Shown: positions 42,088 through 53,574 of the stretch, piece by piece | Numbering within the stretch: the stretch's first letter is position 1 | How the letters are laid out: the number at the start of each line of letters is the position of its first letter | Assembly: GCA_009193035.1 (NCBI GenBank) | Contig: SWDT01000004.1 | Coordinates: forward strand, 186,001-250,000 | Reading direction: 5' to 3' | Source: Halicephalobus mephisto | Lineage: Eukaryota > Nematoda > Chromadorea > Rhabditida > Panagrolaimidae | Length of the DNA: 64,000 nucleotides | Position numbers and translations under genes: made by a program | Notes under the pieces: model-generated | The model's input: only the letters and a program-made list of their open reading frames with translations | Told to the model about the DNA's origin: nothing | Databases searched by the model: none

Positions 42088-43535
42088 ATGAATAAATTCA
42101 TTTTTTTTATTTTTTTTATTTTTATTTTTTTTAAAAATTCCGATGGATCTTGTGAAAATTCTACTTACAAATTGGATTTATGTAATCTCGCGGTGGATAA
42201 TCCTGAATTAATTTTTTCTCAAATTGATAAAAATTCAGACGGAATAATCGACGAAATTGAATATCACGAAAATTGCGAAATCGGATATCAAGAAGAAAAA
42301 TTTTGTTTTTTGGATTCAGAAGAGCCATTTGGAGTTTTGGATTTTTACGAATTTGTAGCTACAGTAACCTTCGATATTTATCCATTTTATAAATTTTTCG
42401 ATTTTAACAATGATTCAAAATTGGACGAAAATGAAATTAAAAAAATTTTGGATGAATTTTTTATAGATTCTTCTAATCTTACTGTATTTCTAGAAAATTC
42501 GAAAAAAACAAATTTTCGAATTTCAGAAGTCATCGTTTTCGTCAAAAATTTGCCGAATCAGGAATTCAAATGTAAAAAAAGTTACTGTGCCCCAGGCAAC
42601 AGAAATTACGCCTTCGATTTCGGGATTTTTGACAAGGATAAAGACGGATATCTTTCGATCGCGGAAAGCGGCCCATTGCTGGGTTCCCGAGCTCGGCTGA
42701 TGACGAAATTAAAAACATTCAATTATTCCAATATTAAACTTTCAAAATGGAAGAAATATTTTAATCAAATAAAACAATTCAAAGATCTGTTTTTTACTGT
42801 AAGTAATTTTAATTTCTTAAATTAAAAATTTTTTTGAATTTTTAAATTCCCGCCCAGAAAGTACGAAAAAAGGCAAACATGGCAACTTGCCCTTTTTGTC
42901 TAAATTCTAAGTGCAGGAAAAAGGCAAACCTGGCAAAATCAACTCGCCCTTTTTTTACCTCTTTTGCCAAAATTCGAAAAACGAAAAAATGGCAAATCCG
43001 GCAGTTCTTATGAACATTAACCCGCATTTTTTACATTTTAATCCTAAAAATCCAACTTCATGACAAAATCTACTTTTAATTTTCATAAAAATCTGATTTT
43101 TCAATTTAGCCAATGGATCTTAACCAAGACGGATACTGGTCACGAGAAGAGTACATCCGAGTCAACAACATGTACGGTAATCCAATTGCAAATATTTTCG
43201 AAAAATACCCTATGACCGTCGAAGATGCTTTTGATGCACTTTTCGAATTTCCTTTAGTTACAACAATTACTCGTTTTTACGAAGCTGATCGAAACAACGA
43301 CGGCCAATTATCAGCTTCAGAATTGACCAAATATCTCAAACTATCAGGATTCCAATGGTTAAATGTTCCTTCCTTCATCCAAGATTCTGGAGGTTCTTTG
43401 AATTTTACTCAATTTTTGAATTTCACAAGTTCTCTTCCAAATGATTTATTTCCCGAAAACATTTCAAATCACGATTCTTGGGGAAATTTCTTCGCTCCAG
43501 ACTACAGTGACCATTATTACTACTATTACGATTAA
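42088..43535 (+). CDS. Secreted protein with five EF-hand calcium-binding loops
   Basis: Exons 42088-42798 and 43110-43535 (phase 0) encode 378 residues. The ATG at 42088 was chosen because it starts a signal peptide (MNKFIFFIFFIFIFFKNSDG). Canonical 12-residue loops are DKNSDGIIDEIE (47-58), DFNNDSKLDENE (105-116, with Ser replacing the Gly), DKDKDGYLSIAE (182-193), DLNQDGYWSREE (240-251) and DRNNDGQLSASE (297-308). N-glycosylation sequons and a Tyr-rich end (DHYYYYYD) are present. The protein is predicted to bind Ca2+ in the secretory pathway or outside the cell. Unlike calumenin or reticulocalbin, it has no HDEL-type tail. The intron holds a TTCCCGC-family MITE. AATAAA overlaps the stop region. 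It converges on the PIG-G gene. Confidence 0.85.
42845..43025. mobile_element. TTCCCGC-family MITE in EF-hand gene intron
   Basis: Starts ATTCCCGCCCAGAAAG and contains AAACATGGCAACTTGCCC, AATCAACTCGCCC and AAAATGGCAAATCCGGCA. It fills most of the 311-bp intron. Related copies are at 45936-46262, 52030-52415 and 54825-54925. Confidence 0.6.
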
Positions 43536-43576
43536 TAAACATTTATCGTTATCCTGTTTCTTGAAAACCCGGTAAT

Positions 43577-43950
43577 AAAAAGTTAAATCTCAACAAAAAT
43601 AAACTTAAAACAGCAGCTTCGAATAAGAATTTGAAAGATCTGTTGTAGGAAAAAAGTACAAATTGTCCTAAAAAGTTTAAAATATTATTCATATATAAAA
43701 ATACTGTAATAAAAACCCTTACCTATTTTGATTCTTAGAAATCTGACAGTAATTTAAAAAATGAGCATAAATAGAATCTAGAATACCCGCCAAAAATTAA
43801 ATTTCAACAAAAATAGACACAAAACAGCGATCTTGAAAAACAACCTTCAAGAGTCAAGTGTAGGAAAAAAGTACAAATTGTCCTAAAGTTTAAAATATTA
43901 TTCATATATAAAAATACTATAATAAAAACCCTTACCTATCTTGATGCTTG
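43577..43950. repeat. Decayed tandem copies of PIG-G 3' exon segment
   Basis: Two copies offset by 213 bp share ACAAATTGTCCTAAA, ATTATTCATATATAAAAATA and AAAAACCCTTACCTAT. The copies near 43577 and 43794 also resemble, with many changes, the coding stretch of the last PIG-G exon at 44188-44260 (for example CGAATAAGAA.TTGAAAGATC). They are non-coding and lie between convergent stop codons. Confidence 0.65.
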
Positions 43951-46900
43951 GAAATCTGACAATAATTGAAAGAACAGAAGCACCAAAAAAGTGGAAAATT
44001 TCATAAACTAATTTAGGAGCGAAAACGGACCACACAAATAAATGATGTCGATGATGAAATAAGGCAGCTAGACAGAATAATAACGAACATGATCGGCAGA
44101 AAATTAAAAACTTTGAAAATTTGAGATCTTTTGACTGCAAAGACATAAGCGAAATAATTGGTCCAGAATATCCAACGATAAAAAGTTGAATTCCAACGAG
44201 AATAGGATTGTAAAACGGTAATCTCGAATAAGAACTCGAAAGATCAAGTGTAGCGAGTGAATGAGAATTACCCTGAAAATTCTCAATTAAAATACCATTT
44301 CCTGGATCGGCATTTTTTAAATCGACATATGGTTGTACAATGTTACTCTTCTTCAATCCCTACTAGTTTTGACATCATTTCTTGTTTAATAATTTGATTG
44401 AGATATTATATCAACTTCGCAATTATAAATACTAACTTTAAAATGCAAAAATTATATTAATCTTGCGAAATCCGAAAGCAAATATTCCAAAACAACAATT
44501 ACCGTACAGCTTAGAATGTAACTAATGCAGAAGGCACGATCCACTGATCTACCGTAGTCAAAAAAAATTGAAACTGCGTTTTTTCTTTCTTATTGATATA
44601 TGAAAATTTTAAAGCATTTCCTCCTATACGCAGCTCGTACAAATTCCACGATACTGTCTTTGTAAACATAGGCTAAATATCGTTTGATTAAACTAATAAA
44701 CCAATGTTACTTTTGTTTTGAAAATGGTTCGATAAAGTCCTATTTTTTATATAAAACACCTACCGTAGCGTAAAACCCAGTAGCAACAAGAAGATAAACG
44801 ATGATTGAATGGTTCTTTTTGAGGATTCTGGTTAAATATGAACTCAGCATCAGAAGTAGAAGAATGAACCGATTTGGGACAGAAGCCAGACTCAAACACC
44901 AGAAAAGAATAAAATCAGAAGATTTCGCCAATGTTAGTTGACAGAAGAAGGCCAAGTAGAAGGACATCAGGAAAAATCCATCAACGGACATCCAGCTTTC
45001 AGGAAATTGCAACTGCTTCGACAGAAGAGAAATAAATAAAGCAATTTTGATAGAAATAGATCCAGAATGAAGAAACATCAAGAGCAGCGATAAAATCACG
45101 AAAGAAATAAGTGAAAATCTGAAAATCAAAAATTTAGAAATAAGTATTTTTACAAAATAGTCTCATTAGGGATCTTCTAGAAATCGGAGTTTTGGTTTTT
45201 CCGGATATTGGGAAATTAAAAATTCCAAAATTTCACAAGATTCTGAAAATTTTCAGAATTCTAGATGATCCAAAAAGTTCTCATGGTGTTTTAAAATGTT
45301 TCATAAGATTATGAAATCTTCCATCAGGCACTAAAAAGGTTTCTGAATCTTCTACCAAATACCGTAAGCTTCTAGAATCCTCAAAAATTTCAATATTAAA
45401 AGCAACTTTTAAAACTCACTCAAATCCGAAATTTGATTTTTCAAGCTCCAGCAAATCCGGCCTTATTCTTGAAGAAATCCTATGTAGAACCATCACGAGT
45501 AACAACGAAGTCTGTTCTTTTCTGTTTTGAACTTTCTCACCGAGTTTCCGCCACAGCAAAATCGTCAAAATCGTTGAAAACAAAAAATTCCAAACAAGTT
45601 TTTCTTCTTCAACATAACTGGAAGCAAAGGAAATCAGTGGCTGAAGAAGCACCAGGAAATATTCAGGATATATAATAATATTTGAAAATTCATCCTTAAT
45701 ATCCACAAAAGCAAATATCGTTCCAATCAAAGAAGCAATCAATCCAGGAATCAGGAAATTATAATTGTAGTTAGCAGAGAGGTGGATGAGTTCTGATTGG
45801 AGATTCTGGAAGACCCTTCTGCAGTCCGAAACGAGAGTCGGGGTGGCCGGCAGTTTCCTGCAGCTAACTGCCGTCAAGTTGACCAAGCAAGTGTCAAATT
45901 CATCTGAAAACACACATCAATCATAAAAATTTAAAAAATAGTTTTATAAAAGTATTTTAGTACGAGTTTTTAGGATTTTTATAAAATTTTAGGTAAGTAG
46001 AAAGAAATTCAAAAAAGCGCGAGTGGGGACAGAGCGAGTCGCCTTCATAAAAATTGCCAGATTTACCTTTTTTATTTCCTCCTCTCTCGTGCAAAAATGC
46101 AAAACTGTCAAAAAAAACCATATTATAAACAAAGAAACGGAAAAATCAGCTAAATTGCCAAAATTACCATTTTTTATTTCCAAGATTTTGGTAAAAGAAA
46201 TTGCCAAATTTGTCATTTTTCTTCTTCCTGCACAACTTACTCGCTCTTGCGCGGGAATTTAAAAATTGCAAAAAACTATATATCGCTTTTTTAAAATTAC
46301 AATATTTTTATTTTTTAAAAACTTACGGATTAATCTTGGATCTAGTCTGTTGATGGATTTCTTGATGATGTTCTTAAGTTGGATTCCATTTTTCATCAAA
46401 GAAAAAGTCAGAAATTTGTTTTTTTCTTTTTCGAAAACTTCTGAAAAAAAATTGATTCCTAAACTGTTCAGCGGGACTTCTAATCCAAGAAGCGATGAAA
46501 TCGTCGGAGCTAAATCCACTTGTTCGATGATTGTCTTTTTTGAAGAAATCCGAAAATCTTCTCGAAATCTAGGCAACCCCACGACAGGGACGTGTGTCTC
46601 CAGGTAAGTGGCTCCTCCATGGCCGCCTTCTGCAGCCATCCCATGATCTCCAAGAACGAGAACAAGAAAAGAAGAATCCGAATCCGTCTGGAAAGCTATT
46701 ATTAATACATAAAAGATGAGTGTTCATATATGAAAAATGTATTTTTATATATGAAAAATATTTTTTATATATGGAAAGTGTATTTTTATATATGGAAAAT
46801 GTACTTTTATATATGAAAAATATTTTTTATATATGGAAAATGTACTTTTATATATGGAAAGTGTATTTTTATATATGAAAAGTGTATATTTATATATGAA

Positions 46901-47758
46901 AAATATTTTTTATATATGGAAAGTGTATTTTTATACATGGAAAATGTATATTTATATATGAAAAATATTTTTTATATATGAAAAATGTATTTTTATATAT
47001 GGAAAACGTACGTTCATATATGAATAACTGGTTTTGATTTATGGAAAACTAAAACTTACGAGATTTTTGTAAATGTCTTCTATAATTTCGTCCATTTCCT
47101 TCAATTTCAGATCTATATAAGGACTCCTGGCCCCGAGGGAGTGCCCGATGTGGTCCAGTCCTAGATAATGCAAAATCAGAACATCCCAGGTGTTTAATTT
47201 CTGCTTTATCTCGGTCTCCAGATGCCTCGTGACGTTGTCGTCGACTTCTGTGAAGTCAGTGACGAAAAACGAAACAGTTCCTTCGAATCTGTCGAACATC
47301 TCAGGAAACATCTTTAACCAAGTGTCGTCACCGTAGAAAATTGTTTTTTTTCCTGAATTTATCGCTGATTTGAGCCAATTTTCTTCGAGAAATTCCGTAG
47401 AAGCCAGATTCAGAACGACGTCCAAATAAGACGGCACAATTCCGCTCAGGACCGCTTTCAACCGCGGCATGGTTACTGTAGGGTGCTGAACTCGGCATTT
47501 TAGGCCAAAACCGGTCTTCGATTTTATAGAATTTAAAATAAATTTCATAGAATTTTTTTCAAATAAAAAATCCTCTCTCCATCCGTCGATCACAACTAAG
47601 ACAAATTTTTCGATTAATGCATTTTCGAAATTTCCATCACATTGAACTTTTTCATTTTCTTCTTTTTCTACAGAAACCCTGGGGGGAAAGAACCCGATCA
47701 CGAACAAACAAAGAGCCAAGCACTGGATGAAGATAGGAAAAATCCATAATTGCCTCAT
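43898..47758 (-). CDS. GPI ethanolamine-phosphate transferase 2 (PIG-G type)
   Basis: Minus-strand exons 47060-47758, 46327-46687, 45420-45903, 44764-45118 and 43898-44272 (phases 0, 1, 2, 0) encode about 757 residues. An ER-membrane enzyme that adds ethanolamine phosphate to the second mannose of GPI anchors. After a signal-anchor (about 8-26) comes an alkaline-phosphatase-fold catalytic domain: VVIDGWREDF, the nucleophile block HPTVTMPRLKA, FYGDDTWLKMFP, YLGLDHIGHSLG, and LGDHGM...GGHGG for metal binding. It is followed by multiple TM helices and the C-terminal block GNSHSLATLDLSSSY...LFVWSVFAPKLVYE. These blocks match PIG-G better than PIG-O or PIG-N. The 3' end is ambiguous: exon 5 may splice at 43936 to a mini-exon, 43854-43882, giving GQFVLFSYT and stop. 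Two introns host a MITE and a minisatellite. Confidence 0.88.
45936..46262. mobile_element. TTCCCGC-family MITE in PIG-G intron
   Basis: One end is AGTAAGTAGAAAGAAATTCA..., the other reads CGCTCTTGCGCGGGAATTT, inverted relative to TTCCCGC. It is nearly identical, in the opposite orientation, to 52030-52415 (both encode shadow ORFs starting MGTERVAFIKIARF). Non-coding. Confidence 0.7.
46690..47040. repeat. Intronic minisatellite, about 23-bp unit
   Basis: About 14 copies of TTTTTATATATGGAAAATGT and variants in PIG-G intron 1. Confidence 0.9.
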
Positions 47759-47763
47759 TTCAT

Positions 47764-48590
47764 CTCTAAAAATATAAAAAAATTAAAATTATAAAAAATA
47801 TTTAAAAATATAAAAAAATTAAAATTATAAAAAATATTTAAAATATTAAAGAAATTAAAAATTATAAAATTATAAAAATTATAAAAAATATTTAAAAAAT
47901 TTAAATTATGAAAAATATTTAAAAGTATAAAAAATATTAAAAATATTAAAATTATAAAAAACTTCAAAATTTCTTTGATTTTAAGAAATTGTACAAGCTT
48001 TTGCTATATCCTGCAAGGCTTCAAAAAATTCTGAGACTAAAAGGTTTCTGAAAACTTTTATTAAATTCTGGAAGCTTCTATGAAATTTTCAAAGGTTTTC
48101 AGAAGCTTTTACCGGATTCTAAAAACTTTTGTGAAATTCTAGATTTCTGAAAACTTTTATTGAATTCTGGAAGCTTCTGAAAAATTTTTAGATTTCTAAA
48201 AATTTCTACTGGATTCCAGAAATTTCTGTGAAATTTTCAAAGATTTCTGAAAATTCCCATTAAATTTCAGAACTTTTTATAAAATTTCGAAAGATTCCAG
48301 AATCTTCTACTGGATCCTAGAGCTTTCTACAGAATCCCAGAAATCTCCACGAGATTCCAAAATTTTTATTTTTTAAAAAAATTAAAAAATTAAAAATATT
48401 TTCTGGTTCGAGAAAAACGAAATTGTTCAATTTTCGACTGAAAGTAAATATTTTTTATAAAAAATGCAAAAAATATAAAAGCACATTATAATTGAATAAT
48501 TTACAAAAAAAATTAATTTTGGAAAACTTGAAACTAAACAAAACTGGAGGAAGGCAGTAAGACTACAAAAGTAAAAAACGAGAAAATTGA
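47764..48590. repeat. AT-rich repeats upstream of PIG-G
   Basis: 47765-47960: AAATATAAAAAAATTAAAAT units. 48000-48350: TTCTGAAAACTTTTATTAAA-type repeats rich in AGATTCC and TTCTGGAAG. Any PIG-G promoter must lie here or beyond. No gene seen. Confidence 0.6.
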
Positions 48591-48599
48591 TAGTTATTC

Positions 48600-49085
48600 T
48601 TTAGGGACCGATACTTCCCTGCGGCATTTGATTTCTGATTTTGTAATTTTTTATTTTTAAACCAGTTATTTTGGTGATTGAACTAGACCTAAAAACGCCA
48701 AACATGACCGAAAAATTAAATTCAAAAAAATTAAAAACTAATGCGAGTCAAAAAATGCCATTTAGTTCATTTTTAAATTTTCGCACCAGTTTTTTTAGTC
48801 ACTAAATCGGCAAGTTTGGCCATAAAAAACCGACAAAATTGATCCAAAAAAATTAAAAACCAGTGCGAGTCAAAAGATGCCATTTAGTTCATTTTAAAAT
48901 TTTTACACCAGTCTTTTTAGTCACTAAATCAGCAAGTTTGGCCATAAAAAACCGATAAAACTGATCCAAAAAATTAAAAACCAGTGCGAGTCAAAAAATG
49001 CCATTTAGTTCAATTTCACAACTTTCACACCAGTTTTTTTAGTCACTATTTGGCCGTCCAAAAAACCGGTAAAACTAATTCAAAA
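48600..49085. repeat. Tandem array, about 130-bp unit
   Basis: Four units with TGCGAGTCAAAAAATGCCAT, TTTTTTAGTCACTAAATC and AAGTTTGGCCATAAAAAACC. The first unit starts with TTCCCTGCGGCATTTGATTT, reminiscent of the CCCCAGYGGCATTT MITE terminus. Confidence 0.85.
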
Positions 49086-49174
49086 AATTAAAAAACTTCA
49101 AAACCAGAAAAATTCGAAGAAAATTTTCAAAGAAAAACTGTCAAAAAACACCGGATAAATATCCTGCGACAGAT

Positions 49175-50960
49175 TTAATCACTAGCAATCTGGATTCCGG
49201 TAACTTCAACTTCTCCCTGAATCTGAATTCCAACAATATCATTAGGATCAGATCGATGAGCAAAAGTACAAAAACGTTCATCACCAACAAAAATTTGGAA
49301 TCCATAGGATTCATTGATGATGAGCAAATCGAATCCGACTCCTTTTTCGAACGGCATTTTTCCTTCACGTTCCTCATTTCCCCATTCTCCAGCTTGCAGG
49401 GCATTTCTAATAACATGTTTCTCGTTGAATCTCGGATTAAAATGAAGAGCAATATCTCCATTTCGACGAAGAAGGTTGACGTTGAAGGCTTTTCCTTTCT
49501 TTTCGGGAGTTCCGAAAATCAGAAGTTTCTTTCCTGGTCCGAATCCTCCGCTGATTCCGGATTCATAAGGAACAGGCTAAAAACCACCAAATAACAAAAT
49601 TTTTTTTAAATTTAAATTTCAAAAATCTTTTTTTTTTTAATTTAAAATTTTCAAAATCACTTTTTTTTAAATTTAAAATTCCAAAAATCTTTTTTTTTTA
49701 ATTTAAAATTTTTAAAGTTATAAATTTTCTAAAACTAAAATTTTAAAAATCACTTTTTTCGAAGTTATTTCTTTTTTAAAATAAACTTAATTAAATTTGA
49801 TTAAAAATCCTAAATGTTAATTTTAGATATTTTAAAATTGATATATGAACAATTCCAAAAAATATCCCGAAAGTGACTTTTTGTAAAATTTTAATTTTTC
49901 AATTTTTTCAAAAAATTGATTAAATTTGACTGTAAATTCTGGTAATTTCAAAAAACTCAAATTTGATATATAGATTATCTTGGAAAAATCACTTTCGACA
50001 ATTTTCCGGTCGTCAAACTGATAATCAACTCACGTAATATTTGCCTCCCCAGTGAATTTTGTCCAAATAGAGATCTCCATCAACGGAGAAGTGGGAGATA
50101 GTGTTAATGGGGACTCTGTGATCGTAATCTTTGAACTCCTTTTGGTCAAAGAAGACTTGAAAACGATCATCATGGACACGAATACGAAGATCGAATTCAT
50201 CTCCTTTCTTGATCGGGATTGATTTTCGTTCTTCTTTGCCCCATTCTCCGTTGGAAAAAGTGTTAAAAACAACTTTGCCTTCGTCGAAGCGGACAGAAAT
50301 ATGGAAAGGCACGTCGTTTCCAGCAAAGTCGGCGGATTTAGCGTGGAGATTAACCGTGAATCTTTGGGATTCTTCGATCGTTTTTCCTTTGATAATCAAG
50401 GATTGGCCAGGTTCGAGTCTCTCCTAAAAATTCCATTAAACGTTGTAAAAACGATAAAATAAAGGTGTGGCATTCAAGGAATCATTCGTACTATTATAAA
50501 AAAAAGTGGGCGTCGTTATCATTTTCACGAAAAAATTCAAAGTTTTCAGAAACTATAGTGGCCTCAGCAGCAGTTCCAACTTTACCCAATGATTATTTCG
50601 CAATTTTATACAAAAATGATATATGAACTCTTACGAAATAATCTCGAAGGGAATTTTTGAGAAAACTAAAACAACCAAAATGATGATCTGACCTTTGCGC
50701 GGTAGTAATTCCATAATTAATATGTTAGAAATTACATTCTGTTCAAATTAACCTAGAACCTTCTGAATTTGCATATATAGAGTATATAACCCCCTATTTA
50801 CCTTCTAGGGTTAATTTTCATATATGAAAATACCCACGAACACCCTAAAATCACAACCAAGACCCGTCGAGGGTGGGATCGGTGTACTGGCCTAAAAACA
50901 CAAAAAACGAACCTGAAGGGCAGAACGGTAAGGAACAGGGTACGACTTTTGATGAAACAT
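49175..50960 (-). CDS. lec-1: Tandem-repeat galectin (LEC-1)
   Basis: Minus-strand exons 50913-50960, 50034-50423 and 49175-49576 (all phase 0) encode 279 residues, the length I know for C. elegans LEC-1. Exon 1 gives MFHQKSYPVPYRSALQ. Two galectin domains follow. Domain 1 (about 20-145) carries HISVRFDEGKVVFNTFSN then GEWGKEER. Domain 2 (about 147-279) has the classical galactose-binding residues HFNPRF, N and WGNEER. Domain 1 has H-VRF instead of HFNPRF, as in LEC-1, so ligand preference differs. It binds beta-galactosides without membrane insertion and lacks a signal peptide. Each carbohydrate domain occupies one exon. Acceptor CAATTTCAG 23 bp before the ATG suggests trans-splicing. MKxx-type alternative starts are absent. 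Confidence 0.95.
49600..50020. other. lec-1 intron 2, AT-rich repeats
   Basis: TTTTTTTTTAATTTAAAATT units at 49610-49730, then two similar blocks with TTGATATATGAAC and GACTTTTTGTAAAATTTTAA. No coding evidence. Confidence 0.5.
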
Positions 50961-51139
50961 TTCGCAGAACCAAGAAGACTCTGAAATTGAAACAAGTAAA
51001 CACTATTCGTGAACAACAATTTCCGAAAACATCCGGACAAACCACGTAAAGGTCGTGCAAAACGGAATTGCAGGAAAACCAGTCAAATAAAAGCAGATCA
51101 AAGGCCGAAGTAACGATAAATCGCCAATTATGGGATTCC

Positions 51140-51680
51140 TAAGAAAAAAAAGATTGATTTTTATTTAAAATGATTAAAATGATTAAGATTATTATTTTTA
51201 TTGAAAATAATCCTGAATTACACATGTGCATAAAAAACAATCCTGAATTTTTAATGATTGATATATGAATTTTAATTATTTCACAATTCACTTTTTACAA
51301 AATAGTTAAAAACCACATATTTTTATAAAACAATTAAAATTTATATATGAATTTTAAAAATTAACTGAAATTTATATATGAATTTTTGTTTTCAAAAAAG
51401 TTACGCATGTTTATTGAGATTTTTAACATTATTGATAATTATGATTTTAGTGTTGGTAATTTTAAGAAATTATTGATGATTTTCGAAAAAAAAATAAAAA
51501 ATTATAAATGATTTTTGAAAAAATTAAGAAAAATGATTTTTGAAAAAAATAAAAAATTATAAATGATTTTTGGAAAATTAAGAAATTATAAATGATTTTT
51601 TGGAAAATTAAGAAATTATAAATGATTTTTGGAAAATTAAGAAATTATAAATGATTTTTGGAAAATTAAGAAAAATAAAA
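51140..51680. repeat. AT-rich repeats upstream of lec-1
   Basis: TATATATGAATTTT words at 51260-51385 and about six copies of AAATGATTTTTGGAAAATTA at 51540-51670. Confidence 0.75.
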
Positions 51681-51684
51681 ATGC

Positions 51685-51930
51685 GCAGAAAACAAACCGC
51701 AACTTTGTTGACTACCCTCGCGTCGCTCGACTCGCCTGACACACTGGAGTTTTTTGGTTGACAGCCGGACTCGAGAACAACAAAACAACGAAATACCAGG
51801 AAAACGGAATAAGCCTTTTCGGTAAGGTCGTATTTTTGCCTGAAAGCAGCATTATCTAACGAAAGCAGATGGACTGAGGTTGTTTCTTCAACTGCACATA
51901 AATACGGAAAAAATCCACTGAGATGACTCA
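51685..51930 (-). promoter_or_regulatory. Candidate lec-1 upstream region
   Basis: Non-repetitive, moderately GC-rich block about 0.75-0.95 kb upstream of lec-1. It contains TTATCT (GATA-type, minus strand) near 51852. No recognised coding sequence. Confidence 0.25.
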
Positions 51931-52029
51931 TCTGAGGAAAAATAATATTGTAAATTGGGAATTGTTGAATAACAGTGATTCATATTTGAGGAAAATACAA
52001 ACGTTACAAGTAAACAGAAACGATATATT

Positions 52030-52415
52030 TTTGGGATTTTTGAATTCCCGCCCAAAGAGCGAATGAAAGTAAAAATATGGCAAATCTGGCCGTTCTTTTG
52101 CCATAATCGACTCGCTCTCTTCTCTTACTCCTTTTACCAAAATTCTGAAGACAGAAACATGGTAAGGTTGGCAATTCGTCCGGTCTTAACTCGCTCAGTT
52201 TTTCCGTTTCTTTGTTTATAGTATGATTTTTTTTGACAGTTTTGCATTTTTGCACGAGAGAGAAGGAAATAAAAAAGATAAATCTGGCAATTTTTATGAA
52301 GGCGACTCGCTCTGTCCCCACTCGCGCTTTTTTTGAATTTCTTTCTACTTACCTAAAATTTTATAAAAATCCTAAAAACTCGTACTAAAACACTTTTATA
52401 AAACTATTTTTTTTA
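52030..52415. mobile_element. TTCCCGC-family MITE, full-length-like copy
   Basis: Starts GAATTCCCGCCCAAAGAGCG and ends ...GTACTAAAACACTTTTATAA. It is the inverted partner of 45936-46262, with high identity over the last 250 bp. No transposase ORF. Confidence 0.7.
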
Positions 52416-52419
52416 TTTT

Positions 52420-52625
52420 TATAATACTATGACTGAAAAGAGCAATCCAAACTCGTGAAGGAAACGTTTTATATAAAACCTGCGCCAATGTAAACACCGT
52501 TTTCCAGAAAGTACCTCTTGGACTTATTTTGTAAATAAAGCAAGTTTGAAAGAAATCAAATAAATCCAAAATCCATTGATGGATCGATAAATTAATATCA
52601 TTGAAATTAACGCTTAATTTCATAA
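52420..52625 (-). other. Unique island with 75-codon minus ORF
   Basis: The frame 52396-52623 (MKLSVNFNDINLSIHQWILD...) begins in unique DNA but its end runs into the MITE. No known relatives seen. It could be a small gene or chance. Confidence 0.2.
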
Positions 52626-52629
52626 AAAT

Positions 52630-53270
52630 GACAGAATTTGGACTTTTCGTTTCAAGACATAATTCCCAAAATTTGACTTTTCGTTCTAAGACACAGCTCT
52701 CGAAATTAAATTTTTCGTTCTAGGACACTGAAATTCGGAAATTTGAACTTTTCGTGTCAGGACATAATTCTCGAAATTTGACTTTTCGTTTCAAGACATC
52801 ACTTTAGAAATTTTGACTTTTCATGTTAGGACATCATTTTAGAAAATTGGACATTTAGTTCCAAAATGTGATTTTCAAAACTTGGCTTTTCGTGCTAAGA
52901 CACTGAAATTTGGACTTTTCGTTCTAAGAAATCACTTTAAAAATTTGGACTTTTCGTTCTAAGACATCACTTTAAAAATTTGGACTTTTCGTTTTAAGAC
53001 ACTGAAATTTGGACTTTTCGTTCTAAGACATCACTTTAAAAATTTGGACTTTTCGTGCTAAGACACTGAAATTTGGACTTTTCGTTCTAAGACATCACTT
53101 TAAAAATTTGGACTTTTCGTGCTAGAACACTGAAATTTGTACTTTTCGTATCAGGACACTGGAATTTGGACTTTTCGTGCTAAGACATCGAAATTTGGAC
53201 TTTTCGTTCTAAGACATCATTTTAAAAACTTGGCTTTTCGTTTTAAGACACAACTTTCGAGTCATGTTTC
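52630..53270. repeat. Tandem array, 29/35-bp units
   Basis: About 18 units of TTTGGACTTTTCGTTCTAAG, followed by ACATCACTTTAAAAA (35-bp form) or ACACTGAAA (29-bp form), often alternating. Confidence 0.9.
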
Positions 53271-53289
53271 GGTTCAAGAAATTCATCTA

Positions 53290-53570
53290 TAAATTTAAAA
53301 CGACTTTTTGAAATAAAAAACCCACAAATATTGTTTGAACTTGAAACGTGTAAATTTCGACCTCGAACTCTGACCACCAACTTTGATAAAACTTTTTTTT
53401 GGATTATTTACGTCTTCTTTAGTGCTCCTCTTTCTCGAGCAGCGCCACTTCCGTCGTCTCGGCACAATTCAGAAAACGAGTTTTTCGTTTTTTTCAGATT
53501 CAGAAGCTTTCAATTTTGTCCAGTTAAACACTCGTTATTTTTTGAAATCTTAGAAAATTCCCAAATCTCA
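53290..53570. other. Unique island
   Basis: Contains CTTTCTCGAGCAGCGCCACT near 53432 and an open plus-strand frame from 53331 without recognisable motifs. No gene called. Confidence 0.2.
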
Positions 53571-53574
53571 AATT

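Noticed and set aside
3104..42366. Apparent excess of TACNGTA words (TACAGTA, TACCGTA, TACGGTA)
   Set aside because: A rough count suggested about twice the composition-based expectation, but many copies lie in tandem arrays; not convincing without a proper count.
45989..52321. ORFs starting MGTERVAFIKIARF at 46023 (+) and 52321 (-)
   Set aside because: They are two copies of the same non-coding MITE; not transposase and not conserved beyond DNA identity.
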